A DNA stretch of 64,000 nt from an uncultured Duncaniella sp. (GCA_910586665.1 CAJUIX010000016.1:5601-69600); one strand, 5' to 3'; positions 18,820 to 27,951 are shown, counted from the stretch's first letter. Translations and numbers: made by a program. The notes: a model not told the origin generated them from the sequence alone.

Positions 18820-19905
18820 ATGAAAAAGACAATTTTAAGTTCTCTACTCGTGCTCGGCATGGCCTTTACAGGCGCCGCACAGACTGAATTCCGCCACATC
18901 ACTTTTGATGAGGCTCTGACAGCTGCCAAGGCTGAAGGCAAGCTGGTGTTTATCGACTTCTATACCTCATGGTGCGGCCCTTGCAAGCGTCTTGCAAGAG
19001 AAGTGTTTCCGACCAAGGAGGTTGGCGATTATCTGAACTCTAATTTCGTGTGTCTTAAACTCGATGCCGAGAAGGAGGGAGCCGAGCTTGCCAACAAGTT
19101 CCAGGTTAAGGGCTATCCCACGCTCGTCGTTGTCGGTACTGACGGTGAGGCTATCAGCTCTACATCGGGCTACAAGGCAGGTGCAGAATTTATTGCCGCT
19201 GTAGATGCACTCAAGGATCCCGAACTGAATCCCGAGCGCGTGAAGGAGCGCTACATGGCCGGAGAGCGCAACGGCAAGCTCATCTGCACCTACGCTACAC
19301 AGATTATGGAGAACAGCCGCAAATATGAAGAAGGTATCCAGCAGAGCCAGAAGGTGATTGAGGATTATTTCAACTCACTTTCCGATGCAGACCGTCTGAA
19401 GGCCGAGAATTCATTCATGTTCACCAATTTCACATACGATTATTCAAGCCCGCGTCTCGCCTTCATGAGGAATCATCGTAATGATTTCGATGCAACGGTT
19501 AGTGCCGATGTCCACAAGAGGATTAAGGCTCTCTATAATCAAGAGGCCAACCGCTACATCAGTGAAAACCTCCTTGGCGATGCTGACAACCGTAGCAAAT
19601 ATGACCTCTTGAAGAAGGAGACAGCCGAACTCGGTTATGCCGATGAGTTCAAGACTCTCTTCAGCTTCGTCGAGAAGCGTGCTGAGTCTGACGATGATAC
19701 TTATCTCGCTTACTGCGACAAGAATTTTGGCACTCTCGACGATTATGCACAGGCGAGTCTCGTCGGAGCTCTTGACAAGCTTTTCAAGCTCGACACACCC
19801 GAGAAGAAGAAAAAGTTATCTGCCTTTGTACGCAAATATATCGGTTCTATGTCGGCCTACGGCATGTATAACGCGGCTATCGTAGTCAATAATCTTGAAA
19901 AATAA
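18820..19905 (+). CDS. Secreted thioredoxin-fold protein
   Basis: 361 residues. Signal peptide (ILSSLLVLGMAFTGAAQ), then a thioredoxin domain (about 25-130) with active site FYTSWCGPCKRLA and the cis-proline segment KGYPTLVVVG. The C-terminal 230 residues are helical and not recognised. It most likely reduces or isomerises disulfides in the periplasm. It starts 9 nt after susD, so it belongs to the same operon, a fairly common companion of susCD in this phylum. A strong terminator follows at 19957. Confidence 0.88.
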   Translation: MKKTILSSLLVLGMAFTGAAQTEFRHITFDEALTAAKAEGKLVFIDFYTSWCGPCKRLAREVFPTKEVGDYLNSNFVCLKLDAEKEGAELANKFQVKGYPTLVVVGTDGEAISSTSGYKAGAEFIAAVDALKDPELNPERVKERYMAGERNGKLICTYATQIMENSRKYEEGIQQSQKVIEDYFNSLSDADRLKAENSFMFTNFTYDYSSPRLAFMRNHRNDFDATVSADVHKRIKALYNQEANRYISENLLGDADNRSKYDLLKKETAELGYADEFKTLFSFVEKRAESDDDTYLAYCDKNFGTLDDYAQASLVGALDKLFKLDTPEKKKKLSAFVRKYIGSMSAYGMYNAAIVVNNLEK

Positions 19906-19956
19906 AATAGGATAATTTGTAATAGCAGGACTATTAAATAGATAGTTAAGTAGAAC

Positions 19957-19995
19957 GACCGGGACAAGCGCGTGATGCGATTGTCCCGGTCTTAT
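19957..19995. terminator. Bidirectional terminator
   Basis: Perfect 11-bp repeat GACCGGGACAA (19957-19967) / TTGTCCCGGTC (19981-19991) followed by TTATTAATTTT, between the convergent thioredoxin gene (+) and the outer-membrane protein gene (-). Confidence 0.8.
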
Positions 19996-20023
19996 TAATT
20001 TTGGTGTCGGTGTATAGGTTGTG

Positions 20024-21061
20024 TCAGAGAGCGAGCATGAAGCCGGTGGATACTGACTTGAAGTCAAAGCCTGTTCTGTCGCGAAGCTCGTTCATGGGAG
20101 AGTAGCGTACATACCAGCCTATGCTTTTGTAGCGGAAGGCGGCAAAAGCGTCGACAGTGACGGGGCGCTGGCCGATGTGGTTGGTTTTTATAGAGTATTC
20201 GCGTCCTTCGAATTTATACTGGGTCTTGATGCTTCCGCTTGTGTTGAAGTTGAGAATCGGGCCGAGTTTGAAGGAGCAGCATCGACGGTTTCCGAAGGAT
20301 ATGCCGTATAGGAGCGGGAACTGGAGGCTGAAAATCTTGATGCGTGAGCGGGTGTCGGAGATTCCTTCCTCGTAGGAGGTGAGGGTGATGCGGCCGTCGG
20401 ACTCTTTGAAGAAGTGGTGGTCGCCCTTTTTGACGAAGTTCTGCCAGTTGAGACCCATGCCGAATTCGAGCGAGTGGGCGCGGTGGTCCATGCGGACGCC
20501 GAGGACCATGAGCCATGTCAGTTCGTTGCTCTTACACATAGAGTTGCCGATAGAGGGATTGTCGTCAACGGCGCTCACCCAGCCGAGTCCGATGCCCTGC
20601 GAGATGACTGACCATTTGGTTGTGCGCGAGCGGGATATGGTGAAGCCGAAGTCACTACCCTTGGAGCCTATATACGACTTGAAAGTACGGTTGTCGGGGT
20701 CGGAGAAGGGGAAGGTATAGGTCTGAGCCTCGCCTGAGGGGTTGAGAAAGCTGACAGTGATGTCTATAGGTGTCTCGATGACACGGACGTTTGTGACGTC
20801 GGAGTAGTTGATGCGGGTCTGGGTGCGGAACTTGGAGCGTTGCTTGCCGGTCTGGTAGTAGAAGTTGTCGCCGGAGTTGTCGAAATTATAGACTGTGATG
20901 CTTGTCGAGGCGTCGGTGGAGACGATTGAGATGCTGTTGGCTGTCCTGGCAGAAAGGAGTGTGTCGGCGGGAGTGGATGCAACGGCTACGACTGTTTCCG
21001 ACTGTGAGTAAGCACTGAGCGAGAGGAGGAGTGAAAGCGTGAGTAAAAGTTTGCGTATCAT
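20024..21061 (-). CDS. Secreted, probably outer-membrane, protein of unknown function
   Basis: 345 residues with a signal peptide (LLLTLSLLLSLSAYSQS). The C-terminal half alternates hydrophobic and polar residues (HSLEFGMGLNWQNF, FSLQFPLLYGISFG, IGWYVRYSPM, STGFMLAL at the end), consistent with a small beta-barrel. I recognise no named family. It is the last gene of the sigma-factor operon, 9 nt after the DUF6108-like gene, and may be a target or sensor partner of that system. Confidence 0.7.
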   Translation of the reverse strand: MIRKLLLTLSLLLSLSAYSQSETVVAVASTPADTLLSARTANSISIVSTDASTSITVYNFDNSGDNFYYQTGKQRSKFRTQTRINYSDVTNVRVIETPIDITVSFLNPSGEAQTYTFPFSDPDNRTFKSYIGSKGSDFGFTISRSRTTKWSVISQGIGLGWVSAVDDNPSIGNSMCKSNELTWLMVLGVRMDHRAHSLEFGMGLNWQNFVKKGDHHFFKESDGRITLTSYEEGISDTRSRIKIFSLQFPLLYGISFGNRRCCSFKLGPILNFNTSGSIKTQYKFEGREYSIKTNHIGQRPVTVDAFAAFRYKSIGWYVRYSPMNELRDRTGFDFKSVSTGFMLAL

Positions 21062-21070
21062 TTCGGTTTA

Positions 21071-21535
21071 TTATTTTGCGAGTTGTTTGATTAGTGATGA
21101 AGCTCCGTCGGGAGTGATGCGTCCGTCAAAGTAGATGACCATGACAGAGGGGCGCTTTGTGCCCTCGTTGTTGAGATAGTAGAGGTAGCGGTTGATTTTC
21201 TTGCCGTCAGACTCGATAGAGGGTAGGACGAAGAAGGCGTATTGCAGCTTTCCTTCGCGGTAGCGGACGTTGCGCCCCTTGGCGTGGGCACCGTCGGCGA
21301 GGACGAGTGGCTGGATTATGGAGGTGTAGGTCTTGGCGTCCCCCTTGAAGGTGGCAAAGGTGGTGAGCTTGTGGCTTCGGAGGAAGCGCTGCTCACCGCT
21401 GAGCATGGTCTCTGTGACCGAAGGGTCGCTGACATATCTGCCCCCGAAAATCTGATTGATTTTCAGTCCCTGTTGCGCTTGCGAGACAAGGGCTGTCGTA
21501 AGAAGGATTGACATAATCAGAAATATACGTTTCAT
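21071..21535 (-). CDS. Small secreted protein (DUF6108-like)
   Basis: 154 residues with a signal peptide (IFLIMSILLTTALVSQAQ). The body contains GLKINQIFGGRYVSDPSVT and an LQYAFFVLPS strand, a pattern I associate loosely with DUF6108 proteins of Bacteroidota; function is unknown. Its start overlaps the anti-sigma-like gene's end by 4 nt (ATGA-type overlap), so translation is coupled. Confidence 0.7.
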   Translation of the reverse strand: MKRIFLIMSILLTTALVSQAQQGLKINQIFGGRYVSDPSVTETMLSGEQRFLRSHKLTTFATFKGDAKTYTSIIQPLVLADGAHAKGRNVRYREGKLQYAFFVLPSIESDGKKINRYLYYLNNEGTKRPSVMVIYFDGRITPDGASSLIKQLAK

Positions 21536-22035
21536 AACTCGGGAAGTATTGGGTTGGATTCAAAATTGTCGATTATAGGGGCTATGTCGCCTAATTCGTC
21601 GCGGAACGACTCTCCGGCTTCGCCAGCTCCGTCGTTGAACTCGCGGATGTCGTCGGCTATGAGGCGGAGGACGTCGTCCTCGTCGGTGATTTCACACCCG
21701 TTGGCATAGGCTATGCACTTGAAGTCGGCCTGCGGGGTGGAGGTGGGGAGGAGGACGTAGAGCGCGAGACTCAGGAGGATGGCTGCGGAGGCTGCGATGC
21801 TCAGTCCTGCACGGAGTCCGGCATAGCGTCGGCGCGGGGCCGGAGCCGAGGCTCTTTGTGGAATGGGGCGCCGGAAGCCCATGAGGGCGCGGGCCTCGTC
21901 GACGGCGGGGTGGGAGATATCAGTTGTGGCAATGAGCTTGCGCAGATTCGTTTCCTCCTCGTCGGTCAGCGCGCAGTCAAAATAGCGCTCGATGAGGTCC
22001 AGTAGTCGTGTAAGGTCAGTCGAGGAGTGATTCAT
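21532..22035 (-). CDS. Anti-sigma-factor-like membrane protein
   Basis: 167 residues: a cytoplasmic N-terminal helical part (LLDLIERYFDCALTDEEE), an Arg/Pro-rich linker, one transmembrane helix (LSIAASAAILLSLALYVLL, about 76-95) and a short acidic periplasmic tail. This layout directly behind an ECF sigma gene, overlapping it by 4 nt, is that of an anti-sigma factor that holds the sigma at the membrane. No ZAS zinc motif is visible, so assignment is by context. Confidence 0.7.
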   Translation of the reverse strand: MNHSSTDLTRLLDLIERYFDCALTDEEETNLRKLIATTDISHPAVDEARALMGFRRPIPQRASAPAPRRRYAGLRAGLSIAASAAILLSLALYVLLPTSTPQADFKCIAYANGCEITDEDDVLRLIADDIREFNDGAGEAGESFRDELGDIAPIIDNFESNPILPEL

Positions 22036-22544
22036 ATCTGGTCAGGGTTTTGTTTGCGATAAAGTTCACGGATTATTTTGCGTGAGCGGCTCAGGATAGC
22101 GCGCACGTTTTCGTTGGAGAGGCCCAGGAGGTCGGCAATTTCATCATAACCGGCACCCTCGATGTCGTGGAGGCGGAAGACTTCGAACTGGCGCTCGTTG
22201 AGCACCCTGCGGCTGAGGCGGATTACGGCCTCGTAGGTGGCGGTCTTCTCAGCCTTGCTATCGGCCTCGTCGTCGTTCTCGAGCCGTTGCACCGATTCGT
22301 CAATTTCTACTGTCGGATGTGAGCGCGAGGAGCGGAGGGCGTCGATAGCGGAATTGCGCACGGCAGTGTAGCTCAGTTTTATTGCCTCGGTCTCGCTTTC
22401 CACGCTCGTGTGGCGTGACCAGAGGCGGCAGAAGGCATCGTGGATAACGTCGTCAGCATCATCTGTACCGACAATTCCGGCTGCCATGCTGCGAAGCCTG
22501 GTGCGGAAGTTGACGAAGGTGGATGTCAGAAGGTCTGTTTTCAC
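22032..22544 (-). CDS. ECF-type RNA polymerase sigma factor
   Basis: 170 residues. Region 2 is recognisable from DADDVIHDAFCRLWSRH (about 28-44) and region 4 from LNERQFEVFRLHDIEGAGY followed by EIADLLGLSNENVRAILSRS (about 115-155). There is no region 1 or 3, as in the ECF group. It heads a four-gene minus-strand operon with overlapping or closely spaced genes. Its leader contains a hairpin (22574-22614). The regulon is unknown, but autoregulation is common for this group. Confidence 0.92.
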   Translation of the reverse strand: MKTDLLTSTFVNFRTRLRSMAAGIVGTDDADDVIHDAFCRLWSRHTSVESETEAIKLSYTAVRNSAIDALRSSRSHPTVEIDESVQRLENDDEADSKAEKTATYEAVIRLSRRVLNERQFEVFRLHDIEGAGYDEIADLLGLSNENVRAILSRSRKIIRELYRKQNPDQI

Positions 22545-22573
22545 TTGTCGGTTGGTGATGAATGTGATTAATT

Positions 22574-22614
22574 GTTATCCTTAGCCTCTTTTGGGAGGCT
22601 TTCACTTAGATAAC
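22574..22614 (-). promoter_or_regulatory. Hairpin in the leader of the sigma-factor operon
   Basis: Nested repeats GTTATC/GATAAC (22574-22579, 22609-22614) and AGCCTC/GAGGCT (22583-22588, 22595-22600) lie 30-70 nt upstream of the sigma start. It could be an attenuator or an operator; role not determined. Confidence 0.45.
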
Positions 22615-22724
22615 GTAGGGGGAGGAGATGTGTGACAGCAAAGTTGCGAAAAAATTCAATAAATTTTAAATTAAAAAGTGACTTATTTGCGCAATGGGCT
22701 GATTTATAAAAGTATATATAAATA

Positions 22725-22756
22725 GAGACCCGGAAGTTTTTTAGCTTCCGGGTCTC
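22725..22756 (-). terminator. Terminator of the GH31-GH43 operon
   Basis: Perfect 12-bp stem GAGACCCGGAAG (22725-22736) / CTTCCGGGTCTC (22745-22756), downstream of the GH43 stop on the minus strand, in an AT-rich setting. Confidence 0.8.
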
Positions 22757-22795
22757 ATCACAAATAAAAATAGATATGAATAGGTGGATTTCAGC

Positions 22796-24124
22796 TTATT
22801 TCATCTCCCACCAGTCCCACTCCATGAGGTTCTTGCCGGGGCCTTTGAAGAGGAATACGAGGTCATGCCGGCCTTTGGCGTCTTTGAGCTTACACTCGGT
22901 GGTGGAGAAGCCGGTGCCGGTGGATGCCTTCGGTTTGAGTGTGCCTACGAGCGGGCCTGTGGCCGAATCGAGGTGGATTTCAATCTCTGCGCCCTCCTTG
23001 ACGTTGGCGAGTGAGGCTTTGAAGCGCTTGGCGCCCTTCTTGCCGAAGTCGACGCCGCTGAGGGTTAGGGTCTCACCATTGTCAATGTTGTTGACCACGA
23101 TACGTCCGTTGTCCGGGTCTTTTGAGGTCTTCAGACCGTAGCCCCACGACATGGTTTCTGCCTCGATGCGGCGGTAGGGGTTGAAGGGTTCGATCTGTTT
23201 GACTACGCACTCAGTCCAGAAGGGGAGTTCCTGGATGGTACCGTCGGCATTGTAGTGCATCTCGGCGGCGCCTACCGAGCGGCGCTCCTTGTGCTCCTTG
23301 GTTTCCTCGCGGAGAAGCTGGTAGTTGAGCCCGAAGACGTATGACTTGCCTTTGTAGTCAATGATGCCTGGGTGGTTGCCGTTGGAGCGGGGGTTGTGGT
23401 CCATGATGTGGCCCTTGTATTCCCAAGGCCCTGTCGGGGAATCACTCATGGCGTAGCCGATACCCTCGGGACAGCAGGTAGAGGCAAAGGCCATATAGTA
23501 ATGTCCGTCACGTTTATAGAACCAGGGGCCTTCCTGATAGTCCTTGATTTTGGGAAGTTTGACAATGTCGCCTGAATAGGAAATCATATCCTTGTTGAGC
23601 TTAACATAGTAGAGGTCGGGGTTGCCCCAGTACATGTAGGCCTGGCCGTCATCGTCGATAAATACGGTCGGGTCGATGTCGTTCCAATGTTCTTTCTGCC
23701 ATACGAGTGGCTTGCCGATAGGATCCTTGAAGGGGCCGTAGGGGGTGTCGGCCACGAGGACTCCGATGCCGTTGCCGTGAATCGGGCAGTACATGTAGAA
23801 CTTCCCGTCGCGTTCTATGACCTGCTCGGCCCAGGCCCCGTTCTCGCGGGGATTCCATTTGAAATCTTTCAACGAGGCCACTGCACCGTGGTCGGTCCAG
23901 TTTACCATGTCGGTGGATGTATAGAGGAGCCAGTCATACATCTTGAAGCCCTCGGCATCGTCTTCGTCGTGGGTGGTGTAGAGGTATATTGTGTCATTAT
24001 AGACCATAGGAGCCGGGTCGGCAGTGTATTTTGTCGACACCACGGGTCTTTGGGCATTGCCCCAGAGCGATGCAGAGGCTGCGAGGATGAACAGGGTTGG
24101 TTTCAGGAGGTTTTTTAAGGTCAT
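22796..24124 (-). CDS. Glycoside hydrolase family 43 with C-terminal CBM6-like module
   Basis: 442 residues with a signal peptide (LFILAASASLWGNAQ). The five-blade propeller (about 28-310) shows the three GH43 acids: base Asp in YTADPAPMVYN, pKa-modulating Asp in NDIDPTVFIDDDG, and acid Glu in YQEGPWFYKRDG. The last 130 residues (RRIEAETMSWGYGLKT onward) look like a CBM6 carbohydrate-binding module. The family cleaves alpha-L-arabinofuranosyl or beta-xylosyl bonds. The gene starts 13 nt after the GH31 stop, so the two act on one glycan, plausibly a xylose- or arabinose-containing hemicellulose. Confidence 0.9.
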   Translation of the reverse strand: MTLKNLLKPTLFILAASASLWGNAQRPVVSTKYTADPAPMVYNDTIYLYTTHDEDDAEGFKMYDWLLYTSTDMVNWTDHGAVASLKDFKWNPRENGAWAEQVIERDGKFYMYCPIHGNGIGVLVADTPYGPFKDPIGKPLVWQKEHWNDIDPTVFIDDDGQAYMYWGNPDLYYVKLNKDMISYSGDIVKLPKIKDYQEGPWFYKRDGHYYMAFASTCCPEGIGYAMSDSPTGPWEYKGHIMDHNPRSNGNHPGIIDYKGKSYVFGLNYQLLREETKEHKERRSVGAAEMHYNADGTIQELPFWTECVVKQIEPFNPYRRIEAETMSWGYGLKTSKDPDNGRIVVNNIDNGETLTLSGVDFGKKGAKRFKASLANVKEGAEIEIHLDSATGPLVGTLKPKASTGTGFSTTECKLKDAKGRHDLVFLFKGPGKNLMEWDWWEMK

Positions 24125-24137
24125 AATCGAGGTATTG

Positions 24138-26615
24138 TTAGAGTTTTACACTTGTTTTCTTGCCTGTATAGGCCACTTCTTTGACAGCAGAGGTGGTGCC
24201 GTCACCGTTGACCTTAATGATGCGGAATTTGCGTTGTGTGAGCATCTTCGGGAACGAACCCTCGCGGCGGTCAATGGTCAGGGTGCGGCTCTTGTCGTTC
24301 CACATGAATGGAATCTCGGTGTAGAGGCCCTTTTCGTAGCCGTATGTCTCGCCGTCATCCTCATAGAGGGTAAAGCTGCCGTCGGCACCCGGATAGATGC
24401 GGATTTCAAGGTTGTCCCAGGGCTTCTCGGTCGAATAGTTTACGTCGGGACCTATGGGGAGGATGCTGCCGCCGCGGACATAGAAGGGTATAGTGGCTAG
24501 GGTGGTCTCAATCTCTAAGTCCTTGCCACCTTCGAAACGACGGCCGGTGCTGAAATCGTACCATTGAGCGCCGGCGGGGAGGTAGACGGTATACGGGTGC
24601 TTGGCTGTAAAGTCAATCTCACTCTTGGTAGTGAGGTTCTTGTCCCCTTTGCTCTCGTTCCAGCCGTCGTCGGCTGAAATTTGCTTATTATCCTCGGGAG
24701 TGTATGCAGCGTGGAGTATGGGGGTGGCGAGGATTGACTTGCCGAACATGTATTGGTCATTCATATCGAGCACTTTCTTATCATTGGGGAAGTCCATCAT
24801 TAGTGCGCGCATGAAGGTCGATGAATTTTTGGTGACGTCCCATGCGGTAGAGTAGATGTAGGGGAGGAGGCGGTAGCGGAGACGGACGGCATCGACGAGG
24901 GCGTCATAGACAGGCTCTCCTGGCTTGCCGTAGAGATAGATTTCACGCGGGATGTCGGTACCGTGGGAGCGCATCATCGGGGTAAAGACTCCCATCTGCG
25001 TCCAACGGACGTAGAGCTCGCGGAAGGCGGGGTTCAATACACCCGGTTTGCCTTCCCAGTTTTTATTGTATGCGCTCGAGAAAAATCCGCCAAGGTCTGA
25101 ATTAAAGTTTGGATTGCCTGTAAGCGAGAAATTCAGCCCGGTCGGAACCTGCTTGCGGAGAGATTCCCAGCTTGAGCCGACGTCGCCGCTCCACACGTTG
25201 CAGCCATAGCGCTGCTGTCCGGCCCAGCCTGAGCGGGTAAGGATGCAGACGCGCTTGTCGGGGTCGGCTTTGCGCTGGTTGGTGTAGACACCGCCCACAG
25301 TCATGAGTGGGTAGGCGCCGCGGACCTTGCGGAAGGAGCCGAGGTGGGTCTTGGTGTCCATGTCCTCCGGCTTGAAGTCGAGGTGGTCAGGCTCTGTCGA
25401 GTCCATCCACCAGCCGTCCATGCCGAGGTCGTTGATGCGGCTGAGGTGTTTCCAGTAGATGTCGCGTGCCTCGGGGTTGTAGGCGTCATAGACCCTTACG
25501 CCTGAGGGATAGTCCATGCGCGGGGGCCACTGGGTGCTGATGCCGGACTGGGGCCAGGTTGTGAAGTTGAATAGCATACCTTTTTCATCAAGCTCACGGT
25601 AGGGCTTGGTTTGCGGACCGAATGATGACCAGATTGAAATCATCATGCGGGCATTGTTGCGGTGGACTTCGTCAATCATTTCCTTGGGGCGGGAATAGTC
25701 GGCGTTCATGAACTCCATAGCGTTCCAGAGGTAGTTGTCACCCCAATATTGCCAGTCCTGGATTATGCAGTCGAGGGGGATGCCGTTTTTGCGGTACTGT
25801 TTAACTACATCCAGGAGCTCTTTCTGACTTTTGTAACGCTCGCGGCTCTGCATGAACCCGTAGGCCCAGAGAGGCATCATAGGCACCTCGCCGGTTAGGC
25901 TTCGCATTTCGGCCACTACGCCGTCGGCATTGTCGGCTCGCATGAAGTAGTAGTCAACACCGTCGCCCACTTCCGAGGAGAAGGTGAATGTATTGTCTTT
26001 TTCTGAAAACAGGGTCGGGGAGTAGTTGTCCCAGAATACAGAGTAGTTCTTGACTGAATGGATGTAGGGTATGCCGTCCTCCACATTGCCTGGTGAAAGG
26101 CGGCGGCTGATGCTTCTTTGTGATAATTTGCCATTCTGTAGGAGACCGAGGCCGTAAATCTGTTCGTCAGGCTCGAGGGTGAAGTTCTGGCTGACGGTCC
26201 ATGTTGGATTGCCGGCGTCGTTGAAGGGGTCGAACTTCGCAGTCCCGCTCTCTGCGAGGAGGAGATTGCCTTTGGCATCATAGAATGAAACTTCGCCGGT
26301 GGTCATGTCGGCATTTACATTCATCTGCCCTGTCGCGAGACGAAGGGTATTACCGTCAGCCTTGGCGCTTCTCAAGGCCGTGGAAGAGGGCTGTGCTGTA
26401 ACGGCGAGACTTTCCTTCTGCCATTTTGAGCCGGCAGGAGTCTTGATGACACGGGCAGTCGTCGGGGTGTAAAACTCAATGTTTATGTCGGCTGTCGGAG
26501 TTGAGAATGTAGCCCCGGTCTCCGTGCGGGTAAAGCTGTCCGCACTAATAGAAATCTGTGACGAAATGGCGACACAGAATGATAGCAGGAAATAGGTTTT
26601 AGAACTGGTTTTCAT
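24138..26615 (-). CDS. Glycoside hydrolase family 31 (alpha-xylosidase/alpha-glucosidase type)
   Basis: 825 residues. Signal peptide YFLLSFCVAISSQISISA; N-terminal beta-sandwich; (beta/alpha)8 catalytic domain with nucleophile Asp in DGWWMDSTEPDH and acid/base Asp in NVWSGDVGSSWESL; then beta-sandwich domains ending with a DUF5110-like part (IYPGADGSFTLYEDDG). GDIPREIYLYG-like and MRSHGTDIPRE segments are typical of GH31. Start set at 26615 (MKTSSK), the beginning of the signal peptide, not the ATG 19 codons upstream. It releases terminal alpha-xylose or alpha-glucose; which one cannot be decided here. Confidence 0.9.
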   Translation of the reverse strand: MKTSSKTYFLLSFCVAISSQISISADSFTRTETGATFSTPTADINIEFYTPTTARVIKTPAGSKWQKESLAVTAQPSSTALRSAKADGNTLRLATGQMNVNADMTTGEVSFYDAKGNLLLAESGTAKFDPFNDAGNPTWTVSQNFTLEPDEQIYGLGLLQNGKLSQRSISRRLSPGNVEDGIPYIHSVKNYSVFWDNYSPTLFSEKDNTFTFSSEVGDGVDYYFMRADNADGVVAEMRSLTGEVPMMPLWAYGFMQSRERYKSQKELLDVVKQYRKNGIPLDCIIQDWQYWGDNYLWNAMEFMNADYSRPKEMIDEVHRNNARMMISIWSSFGPQTKPYRELDEKGMLFNFTTWPQSGISTQWPPRMDYPSGVRVYDAYNPEARDIYWKHLSRINDLGMDGWWMDSTEPDHLDFKPEDMDTKTHLGSFRKVRGAYPLMTVGGVYTNQRKADPDKRVCILTRSGWAGQQRYGCNVWSGDVGSSWESLRKQVPTGLNFSLTGNPNFNSDLGGFFSSAYNKNWEGKPGVLNPAFRELYVRWTQMGVFTPMMRSHGTDIPREIYLYGKPGEPVYDALVDAVRLRYRLLPYIYSTAWDVTKNSSTFMRALMMDFPNDKKVLDMNDQYMFGKSILATPILHAAYTPEDNKQISADDGWNESKGDKNLTTKSEIDFTAKHPYTVYLPAGAQWYDFSTGRRFEGGKDLEIETTLATIPFYVRGGSILPIGPDVNYSTEKPWDNLEIRIYPGADGSFTLYEDDGETYGYEKGLYTEIPFMWNDKSRTLTIDRREGSFPKMLTQRKFRIIKVNGDGTTSAVKEVAYTGKKTSVKL

Positions 26616-26786
26616 GAAAAAGATTATTGTGATGATTATTTGTTGTGATACAAAGTTAGGTGTTTTAGCCATTTGTGCGGTGATTAGTCTTTTCTCAAAG
26701 GAATAATTGAATTATAAATGAATGTATTTGATACAGATTATAAATATACGCGAGGAGAGATGTTACAAATATGTATGGAAATGAGA

Positions 26787-26819
26787 CGCCCGGATAGCGA
26801 AAAGAAGCTGATCCGGGCG
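26787..26819 (-). terminator. Terminator of the alpha/beta hydrolase gene
   Basis: CGCCCGGAT (26787-26795) / ATCCGGGCG (26811-26819), a perfect 9-bp GC-rich stem 44 nt beyond the hydrolase stop on the minus strand. Confidence 0.65.
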
Positions 26820-26862
26820 CGGCAGGGAAGGAAGTTATTTGGATTGTTAAGACAGATAATAA

Positions 26863-27951
26863 TTATCTGAGGTATTCTTTGAAAAACGTTTCGATTGCGG
26901 CGAAGGGGATGATGTCTTTACGGTCATAGAGGTCGGTATGGCTTGCGCCTGGAATCACCATGAAGAGCTTGTTGTTGTCCTTGCCCGGTGTTACGGTTAG
27001 TTTTTTGTAGGCGTCGCTACCGAAATAGAATGAATGGGCTTTCTCGCCGTGGAGAATCATGACAGCATTTTCAATCTCACCTGCACGACTCATGAGAGGG
27101 AAGTTGAGCCAGGGTATGGGCGAGGTGGCATTGCGTCCGCCGTTGGAATTAAGGGAGCGGATATGGTAGCCGCGCGGAGTCTTGTAGTAGTCATAATAGT
27201 CGCGGAGGAACTTGGGTGCGTCTTCAGGGAGCACGTCGGGGACGCCGCCTCCAAGTTTCGGTGTACCGTTACGATAGTCCTCGGTACGCTGCATGGCGAG
27301 ACTCTTGCGGAGGTGGTTGCGTGCTTCGGCTGAATCGGTAGAGTCAAAATACCCGTTAGCATTTACACGGCTCATGTCATACATGGTAGATGCGAGGGTT
27401 GCCTTGATCCGAGGATCTGCGGCTGCGGCATTGATTGCAAGTCCGCCCCAACCACAGATACCTATGATGCCTATGCGCTCGGGATTGACAAGGTCATTTG
27501 TCGCAAGGAAGTCGACGGCTGCGCTGAAGTCCTCAGTGTTGATGTCGGGTGAAGTCATGTAGCGCGGCGTTCCCCCGCTTTCGCCGGTGAAGGAGGGGTC
27601 GAAAGCTATTGTAAGAAAGCCGCGCTCGGCCATTTCTTGAGCGTATAGGCCGGATGACTGTTCCTTGACGGCTCCGAAGGGTCCGCAGACAGCTATGGCC
27701 GGAAGTTTTTGTTCTTTGGAAACTTCCTTGGGCTTATACATGTCGGCAGCAAGAGTTATGCCGTAGCGGTTGGTGAATGTGACTTTGCAGTGGTCTACTT
27801 TGTCACTTTTAGGGAAGGTCTTGTCCCACTCGTTGGTCAAATCCAGTGTTTCCATATCTGTTTTATTGTTTTTATTTGTAGCGGGTGCTGATGTCCAAGT
27901 CGGTGAAAGCATGATCAGTGCCATCAGGCAGCGTATGGGTGTAAGTTTCAT
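26863..27951 (-). CDS. Secreted alpha/beta hydrolase with Cys at the nucleophile elbow
   Basis: 362 residues. An N-terminal hydrophobic segment (LMALIMLSPTWTSAPA) suggests export. The alpha/beta-hydrolase fold is seen from LAADMYKPKEV and IAVCGPFGAVKEQS, with the nucleophile elbow GIIGICGWGGLA (about 165-175), Asp near ILHGEKAHSF and His in PGASHTDLYD. Ser is replaced by Cys at the elbow, as in dienelactone hydrolases. The family includes YcjY-like and acetyl-xylan-esterase-like enzymes; the substrate is not readable. It lies upstream of GH31 on the same strand with its own terminator, so it is a separate unit. Confidence 0.85.
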   Translation of the reverse strand: MKLTPIRCLMALIMLSPTWTSAPATNKNNKTDMETLDLTNEWDKTFPKSDKVDHCKVTFTNRYGITLAADMYKPKEVSKEQKLPAIAVCGPFGAVKEQSSGLYAQEMAERGFLTIAFDPSFTGESGGTPRYMTSPDINTEDFSAAVDFLATNDLVNPERIGIIGICGWGGLAINAAAADPRIKATLASTMYDMSRVNANGYFDSTDSAEARNHLRKSLAMQRTEDYRNGTPKLGGGVPDVLPEDAPKFLRDYYDYYKTPRGYHIRSLNSNGGRNATSPIPWLNFPLMSRAGEIENAVMILHGEKAHSFYFGSDAYKKLTVTPGKDNNKLFMVIPGASHTDLYDRKDIIPFAAIETFFKEYLR

